43,874 bases of DNA from a virus. The stretch covers positions 1 to 43,874 of the IMG/VR virus record IMGVR_UViG_3300007511_000044; one strand, written 5' to 3'. The notes beneath the pieces were generated by a model, which ran no database searches, had not been told where the DNA came from, and worked only from the letters and a program-made list of their open reading frames with translations. Position numbers and translations under genes: made by a program. Shown one piece after another: positions 23,344 to 28,786 of this stretch; position 1 is the stretch's first letter; the number at the start of each line of letters is the position of its first letter.

Positions 23344-23543
23344 TTTGCATACTTTAGATCTGCTCTAATCTGGTACGTCTTCTGATTCTGTACACCAGCC
23401 CATAAAACATTAATAGAGGTACACCGATGTAAAGGTAGGCGACCGTCAACGGAAACTACCACTCCCACGGAGTCGGTAAACTCACTATTGCATCTCAACC
23501 TACGTCCATAAGCAGACAGTATTACTAAGTCACCGACTTTCAT
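23340..23543 (-). CDS. GDLV-family protein, 67 aa
   Basis: MKVGDLVILSAYGRRLRCNS, GVVVSVDG and INVLWAGVQNQKTYQIRADL. Close relative of 27155..27349 (shared LSAYG-x-RL). Its first 14 nt are dual-coded with the end of 23530..23811. Confidence 0.7.
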   Translation of the reverse strand: MKVGDLVILSAYGRRLRCNSEFTDSVGVVVSVDGRLPLHRCTSINVLWAGVQNQKTYQIRADLKYAK

Positions 23544-23811
23544 TCCTACTCTCCCACAAAGACCAGCCGCCTTCTGTGACAAAAGAATGGGCGCCTGTCT
23601 TTTGAAAGCGAGGTTTCTTGTGTGACATATAGACTTGTTCTCCAGAGGCTAGTCGTATAAGGTACTGTGAGCCTCTGATATGTTCCATAACTAGAGCGCC
23701 TTCAAATCCCTTCTGTGAAATAATCGAGCCAACCAACTTCTGTCGCGAACGCGCGAACTCTGCGCGCTGTTCCCCTGTCAGTCTCTTTCGTGTTCCATTT
23801 CTTCGTCCCAT
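23530..23811 (-). CDS. Basic protein ending in a family seam, 93 aa
   Basis: MGRRNGTRKRLTGEQRAEFA, a basic helix, then a beta-rich body (SQYLIRLASGEQVYMSHKKP). The end LWESRNESR carries the dual-coded seam with 23340..23543. Start fixed by AAGGAGG and P19. Confidence 0.66.
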   Translation of the reverse strand: MGRRNGTRKRLTGEQRAEFARSRQKLVGSIISQKGFEGALVMEHIRGSQYLIRLASGEQVYMSHKKPRFQKTGAHSFVTEGGWSLWESRNESR

Positions 23812-23831
23812 GACTACCTCCTTGTGTAATA

Positions 23832-23859
23832 AGTATAAGCACACGGCACACGCAATTAA
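23832..23859 (-). promoter_or_regulatory. Array promoter P19
   Basis: TTAATT, 16 bp ending GTGCT, TATACT. The stop of 23856..24017 lies in the -35 box; drives 23530..23811. Confidence 0.74.
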
Positions 23860-24017
23860 GCGCCGCTGACAATTTCTAAGTCTTTTTTGTGATGGAGAAG
23901 GTTCTTTGACTTTCCCTCAAGCCTGACCCAATCGCCGTCAATCTCCAAAATCAGGTAACACTTATCGAGATCTCTAGTAGAGGGTTTCGTAAATTTTGCT
24001 AGCTCACCGGGTTTCAC
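23856..24017 (-). CDS. GDLV-family protein, 53 aa, GTG start
   Basis: MKPGELAKFTKPSTRDLDKC, then a YLILEIDGDW strand and an end LEIVSGA. The GTG start is within the 14-nt seam with 24004..24180. Confidence 0.62.
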   Translation of the reverse strand: MKPGELAKFTKPSTRDLDKCYLILEIDGDWVRLEGKSKNLLHHKKDLEIVSGA

Positions 24018-24180
24018 TGATCACCTTACACGCTTCTGCGTCCCAATAATCTTCGCCGTAAGAAGCGAGGCACACCACACTTCGTGAGACTGTTCCGTCT
24101 CTCAGCGTATATTCGCTTACGCTTATGACGAGGGCTGGCCCTCTGCCTTGCGGCATTTCTATGAGATCACCTGCTTTCAT
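24004..24180 (-). CDS. GDLV-family protein, 58 aa, predicted leaderless
   Basis: MKAGDLIEMPQGRGPALVIS and onward, ending KVISETR, the dual-coded seam. The ATG is 6 nt after the -10 of P20. Confidence 0.7.
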   Translation of the reverse strand: MKAGDLIEMPQGRGPALVISVSEYTLRDGTVSRSVVCLASYGEDYWDAEACKVISETR

Positions 24181-24186
24181 GCCTAT

Positions 24187-24214
24187 ATTGTAAGCACGAT
24201 TAGAAGTATGTTAA
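24187..24214 (-). promoter_or_regulatory. Array promoter P20, leaderless type
   Basis: TTAACA, 16 bp ending GTGCT, TACAAT; then 6 nt and ATG 24180. It overlaps the end of 24200..24325. Confidence 0.74.
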
Positions 24215-24325
24215 GGCCATTGGACCCATAAAAGCGACGATGGCAGCTACCATGGCCCAAAAGAATCCATAGATGCTCAGGCTTCCGTCCGAAGTTTGTA
24301 ATGGTTGTTTAAGTAATTTCTTCAC
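24200..24325 (-). CDS. 41-aa membrane microprotein, GTG start
   Basis: A short basic N-terminus and one transmembrane helix (GFFWAMVAAIVAFMGPMALT). The start directly follows the TAA of the upstream gene (TAAGTG). Confidence 0.5.
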   Translation of the reverse strand: MKKLLKQPLQTSDGSLSIYGFFWAMVAAIVAFMGPMALTYF

Positions 24326-24538
24326 TTATTTCCTCTCTAGTTTTTTTCTACACCAATGAAGAGTTTTGGTCATTGTAGAGTCATCTCTTTGAAGCACAGC
24401 AATTTGCTTGTCTTCATCTACTGATATAATATCATAAACGAGATAAGTCCGATCCTTAACAAAGTAAGAACCGGGCTCAATATTGATATGTTTATATTTC
24501 TCGTACTCTTCGAGATATTTTCTTTGACTTTCTTTCAT
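24326..24538 (-). CDS. Distant GDLV-like protein, 70 aa
   Basis: A helical start (MKESQRKYLEEYEKYKHINI) leads into IEPGSYFVKDRTYLVYDIIS, a beta pattern like the GDLV family with the motif changed. It lies 6 nt after the tRNA-like gene. Confidence 0.6.
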   Translation of the reverse strand: MKESQRKYLEEYEKYKHINIEPGSYFVKDRTYLVYDIISVDEDKQIAVLQRDDSTMTKTLHWCRKKLERK

Positions 24539-24544
24539 AGTGTT

Positions 24545-24624
24545 TGGTCGGGGAGGAGGGACTTGAACCCTCGTGTAACCAACTACTCTTTCTACTGTTT
24601 ATAAGACAGAGGAGATACACCCCG
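24545..24624 (-). tRNA. tRNA-like gene with missing D-arm (anticodon TAT, Ile-type)
   Basis: The acceptor (CGGGGTG / CTCCCCG, 6 of 7 pairs), a perfect T-arm (GAGGG-TTCAAGT-CCCTC), discriminator A and encoded CCA are clear. A 4-bp stem presents loop CTTATAA. Only 7 nt separate acceptor and anticodon stem, so there is no D-arm in the usual place. A D-loop-like AGTTGGTTA lies between the anticodon and T-arms, where a 21-nt variable region would be. It may be degenerate or non-canonical; charging identity is uncertain. Confidence 0.5.
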
Positions 24625-24632
24625 GTAATAAT

Positions 24633-24821
24633 TTAAAGTATTTTTATGTCTTTTCTATATTCTGACTCTATGCAAATTGCGGATCCGGCGAGGAACCACT
24701 GAATAACAGGATCATTATCCTCGTCGAAAGAAACGATGATTCCTAGGAGCCGGTCGCGCTGCGACTGCGCTCGGCGCTCGTCGCGCGCTGGAGACAATTT
24801 AACTAAATTACCTATTTTCAC
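24633..24821 (-). CDS. GDLV-family protein, 62 aa, GTG start
   Basis: MKIGNLVKLSPARDERRAQS, LGIIVSFDEDNDPVIQWFLA. The GTG start is in the 14-nt seam with 24808..24966. Confidence 0.67.
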   Translation of the reverse strand: MKIGNLVKLSPARDERRAQSQRDRLLGIIVSFDEDNDPVIQWFLAGSAICIESEYRKDIKIL

Positions 24822-24966
24822 TGATTACCTCTATATTGTGCTCAGAATACATGTTTAGATCTTCGACAATGCTATCATCGCACCACCAAACAAGTGTTGC
24901 CCACTCGTCACATTGCACGATTAGGCCGATACTATTGTAGCACTTTATTAAATCACCGGCTTTCAT
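24808..24966 (-). CDS. GDLV-family protein, 52 aa
   Basis: MKAGDLIKCYNSIGLIVQCD, then ATLVWWCDD, ending EVISENR through the seam. ATGA overlap upstream. Confidence 0.68.
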   Translation of the reverse strand: MKAGDLIKCYNSIGLIVQCDEWATLVWWCDDSIVEDLNMYSEHNIEVISENR

Positions 24967-25187
24967 ACCTCTTCGATGTCTCCGTTAACGAAATCACTAA
25001 CGTCATACCACATGCCTTCATATCCAACAATCTCCTGGAGATCGATATGCCACATAATTTTATATTTCCAGCCCACTATTTGATTATAATGTCTTGCAAC
25101 AATAAATCCTAGGCCACCATGATCCCAGGTTTTATGGCGTGACCATCTGACCAAGCCACCGACTTTATATTGTGGTTCTACTCTCAT
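24963..25187 (-). CDS. GDLV-family protein, 74 aa
   Basis: MRVEPQYKVGGLVRWSRHKT, then GFIVARHYN and YKIMWHIDLQE. ATGA overlap with both neighbours. Confidence 0.68.
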   Translation of the reverse strand: MRVEPQYKVGGLVRWSRHKTWDHGGLGFIVARHYNQIVGWKYKIMWHIDLQEIVGYEGMWYDVSDFVNGDIEEV

Positions 25188-25393
25188 GCTAGCACCTTTA
25201 GAACTCTGCGTTCCGGGCGAGTCACCTTGCCATCCGGCCAATATACGTGACACCGGATACCGACACACTTGGTGATAATTCCGGGCGCAGAAAATCGGCT
25301 TTTGTCGGTCCAAAGCCGCTCATCCATGGATATCTCTTCCCAATTGAGAACAACAAGATTTCCAACAACAGGCTTCTTAGGTTTCGTTTCCAT
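25184..25393 (-). CDS. GDLV-family protein, 69 aa, predicted leaderless
   Basis: METKPKKPVVGNLVVLNWEE, then PGIITKCVGIRCHVYWPDGK. The ATG lies 6 nt after the TATAAT of P21. It leads a coupled run of four family genes (down to 24633). Confidence 0.7.
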   Translation of the reverse strand: METKPKKPVVGNLVVLNWEEISMDERLWTDKSRFSAPGIITKCVGIRCHVYWPDGKVTRPERRVLKVLA

Positions 25394-25399
25394 ATTTAT

Positions 25400-25427
25400 A
25401 TTATAAGCACGGATTAGAGATGATTAA
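25400..25427 (-). promoter_or_regulatory. Array promoter P21, leaderless type
   Basis: TTAATC, 16 bp ending GTGCT, perfect TATAAT; then 6 nt and ATG 25393. Its -35 lies within the last codons of 25414..25560. Confidence 0.78.
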
Positions 25428-25560
25428 GCTGCTCCATCAACTGTTCTGCGATGGCTCGCTTAAGTTCATCGGCAATATATCTTGCCAAGTCTTCCTTTGT
25501 GCTGAAGTTTTCAAGCTGATCTTCTGCTCGCTCTAGCGAGTTAAGAATAATCTGTTCCAT
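25414..25560 (-). CDS. Helical acidic protein, 48 aa
   Basis: MEQIILNSLERAEDQLENFS and an amphipathic helix (LARYIADELKRAIAEQLMEQ). Ribosome binding site AGGAG. It follows tRNA-Leu and shares its promoter. Not recognised. Confidence 0.58.
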   Translation of the reverse strand: MEQIILNSLERAEDQLENFSTKEDLARYIADELKRAIAEQLMEQLNHL

Positions 25561-25582
25561 TTCATTTCTCCTTTTGAATGAC

Positions 25583-25669
25583 TGGTAGCCAAGGTGGGAC
25601 TCGAACCCACAAGCCCATGAGGGCGACAGATTTTAAGTCTGCTGCGTATGCCAATTCCGCCACTCGGCC
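25583..25669 (-). tRNA. tRNA-Leu (anticodon TAA)
   Basis: A type II tRNA of 87 nt with long variable arm, anticodon loop CTTAAAA, T-arm GGTTCGAGTCC, discriminator A and encoded CCA. The P22 -10 box is 10 nt upstream. Confidence 0.93.
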
Positions 25670-25679
25670 ATGTATTTAT

Positions 25680-25707
25680 ATTGTAAGCACGCATTGTGCT
25701 GAATTAA
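25680..25707 (-). promoter_or_regulatory. Array promoter P22
   Basis: TTAATT, 16 bp ending GTGCT, TACAAT; drives tRNA-Leu and 25414..25560. It abuts the truncated tRNA-Arg repeat. Confidence 0.74.
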
Positions 25708-25708
25708 G

Positions 25709-25727
25709 TGGCACGCCCGACAGGATT
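25709..25727 (-). repeat. 19-bp copy of the tRNA-Arg 3' end
   Basis: Identical to 26216..26234 (CCA, acceptor and part of the T-arm). Together the two copies bracket the nuclease-like gene, like the ends of a small element inserted at a tRNA 3' end. Confidence 0.85.
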
Positions 25728-26202
25728 AGATAAGCTCAGCAATCTCTGTTTTCCAGATAGACGTATCATCTACTGCAATTCTTTGTATTTTCTTTAAACA
25801 GTCTGGGTAGTTGTTATCTCTCGCGAGATTCTTAGCAAGAGCAAAGCGAAAATCATCTTGCTTTTTTGTGTGCTCACTAATGTCAACTGATATTATATCA
25901 AACTGTTCAATAAGGTAATATCTATTCTTCTTAGAAGAACCAGAGTCTCGTGACTTCTGAAGCTCTACTTTCAAATCTCCATTTGCATACTTGGTATTCC
26001 TAGCTCTTTTGTGCTCTACCAAATATTCTTTCTGCATGTATTTGATTTTAAAATCGGCATCTCCATTATCGGGAGAACACTCTACGTGTGCCACTTTATC
26101 ACTTAAAAAATTAAACATGCTATATTCACTTAAATTGCCTTTAAGCGCAGTGATAAATCTAGGTGAATTTTTTTCACAATAAGATATAAATTGTCTATTC
26201 AT
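25726..26202 (-). CDS. PD-(D/E)XK nuclease-like protein
   Basis: 158 aa. GDADFKIKYMQKEYLVEHK at 47-65 gives D50-x12-E63-x-K65, the PD-(D/E)XK nuclease core, on a strand-turn-strand. The rest is helical. It lies between an intact tRNA-Arg and a 19-bp repeat of that tRNA's 3' end, with its stop codon overlapping the repeat. This suggests a mobile endonuclease gene inserted at the tRNA; the cleavage target is unknown. Confidence 0.7.
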   Translation of the reverse strand: MNRQFISYCEKNSPRFITALKGNLSEYSMFNFLSDKVAHVECSPDNGDADFKIKYMQKEYLVEHKRARNTKYANGDLKVELQKSRDSGSSKKNRYYLIEQFDIISVDISEHTKKQDDFRFALAKNLARDNNYPDCLKKIQRIAVDDTSIWKTEIAELI

Positions 26203-26215
26203 AATAAATCTCGTT

Positions 26216-26234
26216 TGGCACGCCCGACAGGATT
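26216..26234 (-). repeat. 19-bp repeat within tRNA-Arg 3' end
   Basis: Partner of 25709..25727, 507 bp apart. Confidence 0.85.
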
Positions 26235-26292
26235 CGAACCTGTGACCTACGGCTTAGAAGGCCGTTGCTCTATCCAACTGAGCTACGGGCGC
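26216..26292 (-). tRNA. tRNA-Arg (anticodon TCT)
   Basis: A complete cloverleaf: acceptor GCGCCCG / CGGGCGT, D-loop AGTTGGATAGA, anticodon loop CTTCTAA, T-arm AGGTTCGAATCCT, discriminator G, encoded CCA. Its last 19 nt are duplicated at 25709..25727. Confidence 0.93.
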
Positions 26293-26316
26293 AAAAATAT
26301 TCATAACACCATCATA

Positions 26317-26547
26317 CTAAATTTGGTTTATTAAGTCAAGAGCGGAGTCAGATAAAGTATGCTCATAGTTAAACTTTGGAAATAGTACCACGTTATAACT
26401 GCCTGTGCAGTACTGTTCCTTCTTCCTAACAATTATTCCGTATTCCCCTTCAATTGTGTATTGCATCGGGATGCAGCATTGTGTTTCTTTATCGATCCTC
26501 GATACCGAGGGTTGCCAATTACATTTTACTAGATCACCGACTTTCAT
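26317..26547 (-). CDS. GDLV-family protein, 76 aa
   Basis: MKVGDLVKCNWQPSVSRIDK, then GEYGIIVRKKEQY and YNVVLFPKF. First 14 nt dual-coded with the end of 26534..26764. Confidence 0.7.
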   Translation of the reverse strand: MKVGDLVKCNWQPSVSRIDKETQCCIPMQYTIEGEYGIIVRKKEQYCTGSYNVVLFPKFNYEHTLSDSALDLINQI

Positions 26548-26764
26548 TTACTAGGCCCATGTAATTATAATCTGGTGAATCTCCGAGAATGCTGTCTATA
26601 TTTTCGTATGTTGGTAGGCCGTCATCCATCCATACTACTGATACTGCTTCGCCCTTAGCTTCTCTTTTCCAGCCTACGAGCTTTACAACCAATCCATATA
26701 CTATTTCTTGGTCTATGTTGCAGAACCAAATCAGATCGCCTACTTTTAAACTATTTTCATGCAC
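26534..26764 (-). CDS. GDLV-family protein, 76 aa, GTG start
   Basis: MHENSLKVGDLIWFCNIDQE, then YGLVVKLVG and VSVVWMDDGL, ending LVNESR through the seam. GTG at 26764 is preferred for AAGGGGA before it; TTG at 26770 is also possible. Confidence 0.67.
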   Translation of the reverse strand: MHENSLKVGDLIWFCNIDQEIVYGLVVKLVGWKREAKGEAVSVVWMDDGLPTYENIDSILGDSPDYNYMGLVNESR

Positions 26765-27102
26765 TCCCAATCCCCTTCCAAGTTGGTATACTTAATTTCT
26801 TTGATGCCAGCTTCTCGTATGTACTTCATACAATGCGCGCAAGGCTTCGCCATGGCACGCCCACCGGTCTTTAGAAAGCGCATGACCTCTAGGGTATCAC
26901 CGGGCCTAGCAAAGCGTAGCACGTTCATTTCTGCGTGCATATGACTGCCGTGCGTACCATCTGGATATCTTCTCTTGAATCTGGGATGTGTCTTAAAGGT
27001 ATTCTCGCCAACCTTGACGACCTTTTTGCCTCGCTTAAGAATTGCAGCGAGGTGATAGACTCTTCCATTGTTCAACGCTCTTTCACGAGCTTCGTAATAC
27101 AC
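26746..27102 (-). CDS. Cytidine/deoxycytidylate deaminase-like protein
   Basis: 118 aa from a GTG start. HAE at 56-58 and PCAHC at 87-91 are the zinc and catalytic motifs of the cytidine deaminase superfamily. In phages dCMP deaminases make dUMP for dTTP supply, which fits the dUTPase at 42195..42737. No CDA-specific features allow the substrate to be fixed. The start is uncertain: the reading frame is open up to P23, whose -10 overlaps an upstream GTG. Confidence 0.75.
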   Translation of the reverse strand: MYYEARERALNNGRVYHLAAILKRGKKVVKVGENTFKTHPRFKRRYPDGTHGSHMHAEMNVLRFARPGDTLEVMRFLKTGGRAMAKPCAHCMKYIREAGIKEIKYTNLEGDWECMKIV

Positions 27103-27133
27103 CGGACATAATGTCCACTCCTTTTCTTCATAA

Positions 27134-27161
27134 ACAATAAGCACGAAATTGTACTTATTTA
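27134..27161 (-). promoter_or_regulatory. Array promoter P23
   Basis: TAAATA, 16 bp ending GTGCT, TATTGT; the weakest -35 of the set. Drives the deaminase. Confidence 0.6.
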
Positions 27162-27349
27162 GCTTTTTTTATGTCTTTTCTTTCCATGAGGCACGTTTTT
27201 GTATGGCCTTGCCAGCGTACTTCGTAGCTCCCCTGTTCGTACAACGTTCGATCGGTCTTGACAACCAACCCAACTTTATTATGGAGTTGTACAAACATCA
27301 GTAGCCTCTGTCCGTAAGCGGACAAAGTTACCAAATCACCGGGCTTCAT
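27155..27349 (-). CDS. GDLV-family protein, 64 aa
   Basis: MKPGDLVTLSAYGQRLLMFV, GLVVKTDRT and YEVRWQGHTK, ending DIKKAK. Close relative of 23340..23543. Seam with 27336..27530. Confidence 0.7.
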   Translation of the reverse strand: MKPGDLVTLSAYGQRLLMFVQLHNKVGLVVKTDRTLYEQGSYEVRWQGHTKTCLMERKDIKKAK

Positions 27350-27530
27350 TTATAATTTCCAGCCAGCCTGGAACCTCAAGCTCGATTTCGCCGTCGTTCC
27401 AGCGAACTACGACGGCTTCGCGATAACCTTTTTTGCTTGGAAGATATTCGAGAATAATTCCATGGGCTCGACCGTCTAGACCGCGGCATCCGTGGTTTTC
27501 TCCTGGCTCTACTAAATCACCGGCGCGCAT
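27336..27530 (-). CDS. GDLV-family protein, 64 aa
   Basis: MRAGDLVEPGENHGCRGLDG, HGIILEYLPS and AVVVRWNDGE, ending LEIINEAR. It has a 14-nt seam on both sides. Confidence 0.7.
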   Translation of the reverse strand: MRAGDLVEPGENHGCRGLDGRAHGIILEYLPSKKGYREAVVVRWNDGEIELEVPGWLEIINEAR

Positions 27531-27669
27531 TTTTTAACTCCGTCGTAAATTGAGAGAAAGTATGGATTTCTCCATTATCATCCTTCACAATTAAATCTCT
27601 TGTCTTTGGCTGAAATCGTATGATTTTGCCTTCTTTGCCTTCGCAGACAACATGATCGCCAATCTTCAT
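27517..27669 (-). CDS. GDLV-family protein, 50 aa
   Basis: MKIGDHVVCEGKEGKIIRFQ and onward, ending LKNARR through the seam. Leads a three-gene coupled unit. P24 and AGGAGGT precede it. Confidence 0.68.
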   Translation of the reverse strand: MKIGDHVVCEGKEGKIIRFQPKTRDLIVKDDNGEIHTFSQFTTELKNARR

Positions 27670-27690
27670 TAGGCACCTCCTAGTCAATAA

Positions 27691-27718
27691 GTTATAAGCA
27701 CCGATGCAATAAAATTAA
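27691..27718 (-). promoter_or_regulatory. Array promoter P24
   Basis: TTAATT, 16 bp ending GTGCT, TATAAC. The stop of 27715..27960 lies in the -35 box; drives 27517..27669. Confidence 0.72.
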
Positions 27719-27960
27719 CAAGAAATAATCTTTTTTATTTTATTCCTGTTCATTAGATTTATTTCGCTCTCGCCGTACTGAATATTGTAATTATAAGGTG
27801 GCGAGTTTGGAAATTCGATACGCCAGCACCAGCATGGTGTATAATTTCTGCTAGCAATTTTGCCCCTGGTGTACAGATCAAAACGCTCGATTAATATACC
27901 GATCGAGCCATCTTTCCATATCACCATATCGCCAGCCTTTGGCGGGGTTCTTCTACTCAC
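27715..27960 (-). CDS. GDLV-family protein, 81 aa, GTG start
   Basis: MSRRTPPKAGDMVIWKDGSI, GILIERFDLY and WCWRIEFPNS. The GTG start lies inside the end of 27953..28153 (8-nt overlap). Confidence 0.67.
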   Translation of the reverse strand: MSRRTPPKAGDMVIWKDGSIGILIERFDLYTRGKIASRNYTPCWCWRIEFPNSPPYNYNIQYGESEINLMNRNKIKKIISC

Positions 27961-28153
27961 TCAATATCCTTAAGTCTGTCTCGTCGTGCCAGAAGGATTC
28001 TTCTGATTCCATCCAGTATACGCAGATGTTTGTGCCCTGATAATGCTCTCCCATCTCTATTATTATTCCGTAAGCTGGCTCCCTGGTTCTATCCTCGGGA
28101 AATATCCCAGGGATCCAGGGGCCAATATACGAAACTAGGGAGCCTACTTTCAC
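27953..28153 (-). CDS. GDLV-family protein, 66 aa, GTG start
   Basis: MKVGSLVSYIGPWIPGIFPE, YGIIIEMGEH and ICVYWMESEES. GTGA overlap with the upstream stop. Confidence 0.67.
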   Translation of the reverse strand: MKVGSLVSYIGPWIPGIFPEDRTREPAYGIIIEMGEHYQGTNICVYWMESEESFWHDETDLRILSE

Positions 28154-28503
28154 CTAGCATACATCACCCCATGTGGAGTAAGTACGCTAGCCGCCCATTC
28201 ATCAGTTACATAACCTCTTACGGCGCTTTTACCCTTAGTATAGGGCGCCTTCCAAGACGCTGGTTTAAAAATTGCGCCATCTCTCTTTCTGACAAAAGCG
28301 TATACAGTTCTTGAAGTTGCGCCATGGCGATCCGAGTCTCTGACTCGGGATAGTTTCCAGTATACGTGCCCGTTATCATTCACTTCGATATGCTCTTTGG
28401 GCAATGTTGGAAAGTGTGTGTCCATATATTCTGACACTATTCTTTGCGCTTCTGTAGCAAAATGCTCAAACGCTAGTTCTATTTCTTCTTCTGAATAATT
28501 CAT
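28150..28503 (-). CDS. Conserved phage hypothetical protein, 117 aa
   Basis: An acidic helical N-terminus precedes a beta domain with NDNGHVYWKLSRV, SRTVYAFVRKRDGAIFKPAS and WKAPYTKGKSAVRGYV. The same order (VYxK, S-x-VYxF, G-x-xxK-x-A-x-WKxP) is seen in uncharacterised proteins of many phages. TGATG junction with 28503..28739. Confidence 0.7.
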   Translation of the reverse strand: MNYSEEEIELAFEHFATEAQRIVSEYMDTHFPTLPKEHIEVNDNGHVYWKLSRVRDSDRHGATSRTVYAFVRKRDGAIFKPASWKAPYTKGKSAVRGYVTDEWAASVLTPHGVMYAR

Positions 28504-28739
28504 CAAGCCTCCGCTATGGGAAATTTTGCAGCAATATCCAACATTGTATCCGCGCTAGCAATGTATATATCATACTTGCGTATCAATCTTGTATATTCTG
28601 CGTATTTTCCCGCGTGTTTTGAAGCTATAGCTTCTTTGTATATTTCTCTTGCCTCTACACGTAACTTATTCCAGTCCTCTAAGAAGATATTCTTAAATAT
28701 TTCTGGTTTTATTTCGTGTGAGGGCGGTGCCATTTCCAT
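28503..28739 (-). CDS. Helical hypothetical protein, 78 aa
   Basis: An all-helical pattern (LEDWNKLRVEAREIYKEAIA). Not recognised. P25 and AAGGAGG precede it, making it the first gene of the run 28503-27715. Confidence 0.62.
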   Translation of the reverse strand: MEMAPPSHEIKPEIFKNIFLEDWNKLRVEAREIYKEAIASKHAGKYAEYTRLIRKYDIYIASADTMLDIAAKFPIAEA

Positions 28740-28758
28740 GTAGCCTCCTTATATAATA

Positions 28759-28786
28759 ACTATAAGCACAAATCAAAATTATTTAA
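28759..28786 (-). promoter_or_regulatory. Array promoter P25
   Basis: TTAAAT, 16 bp ending GTGCT, TATAGT; the first copy in transcription order. No copy was seen above this coordinate. Confidence 0.72.

Noticed and set aside
20057-28153. CRISPR array or tandem DNA repeat
   Set aside because: The recurring units are diverged genes with conserved starts and promoters; there is no regular repeat-spacer structure.
12553-28786. T4 MotA boxes as the explanation of the repeated TGCTTA
   Set aside because: A MotA box lies about 12-13 bp upstream of a separate -10. Here TGCTTA runs directly into the -10 box, and a -35-like TTAAYT is present at 16 bp.
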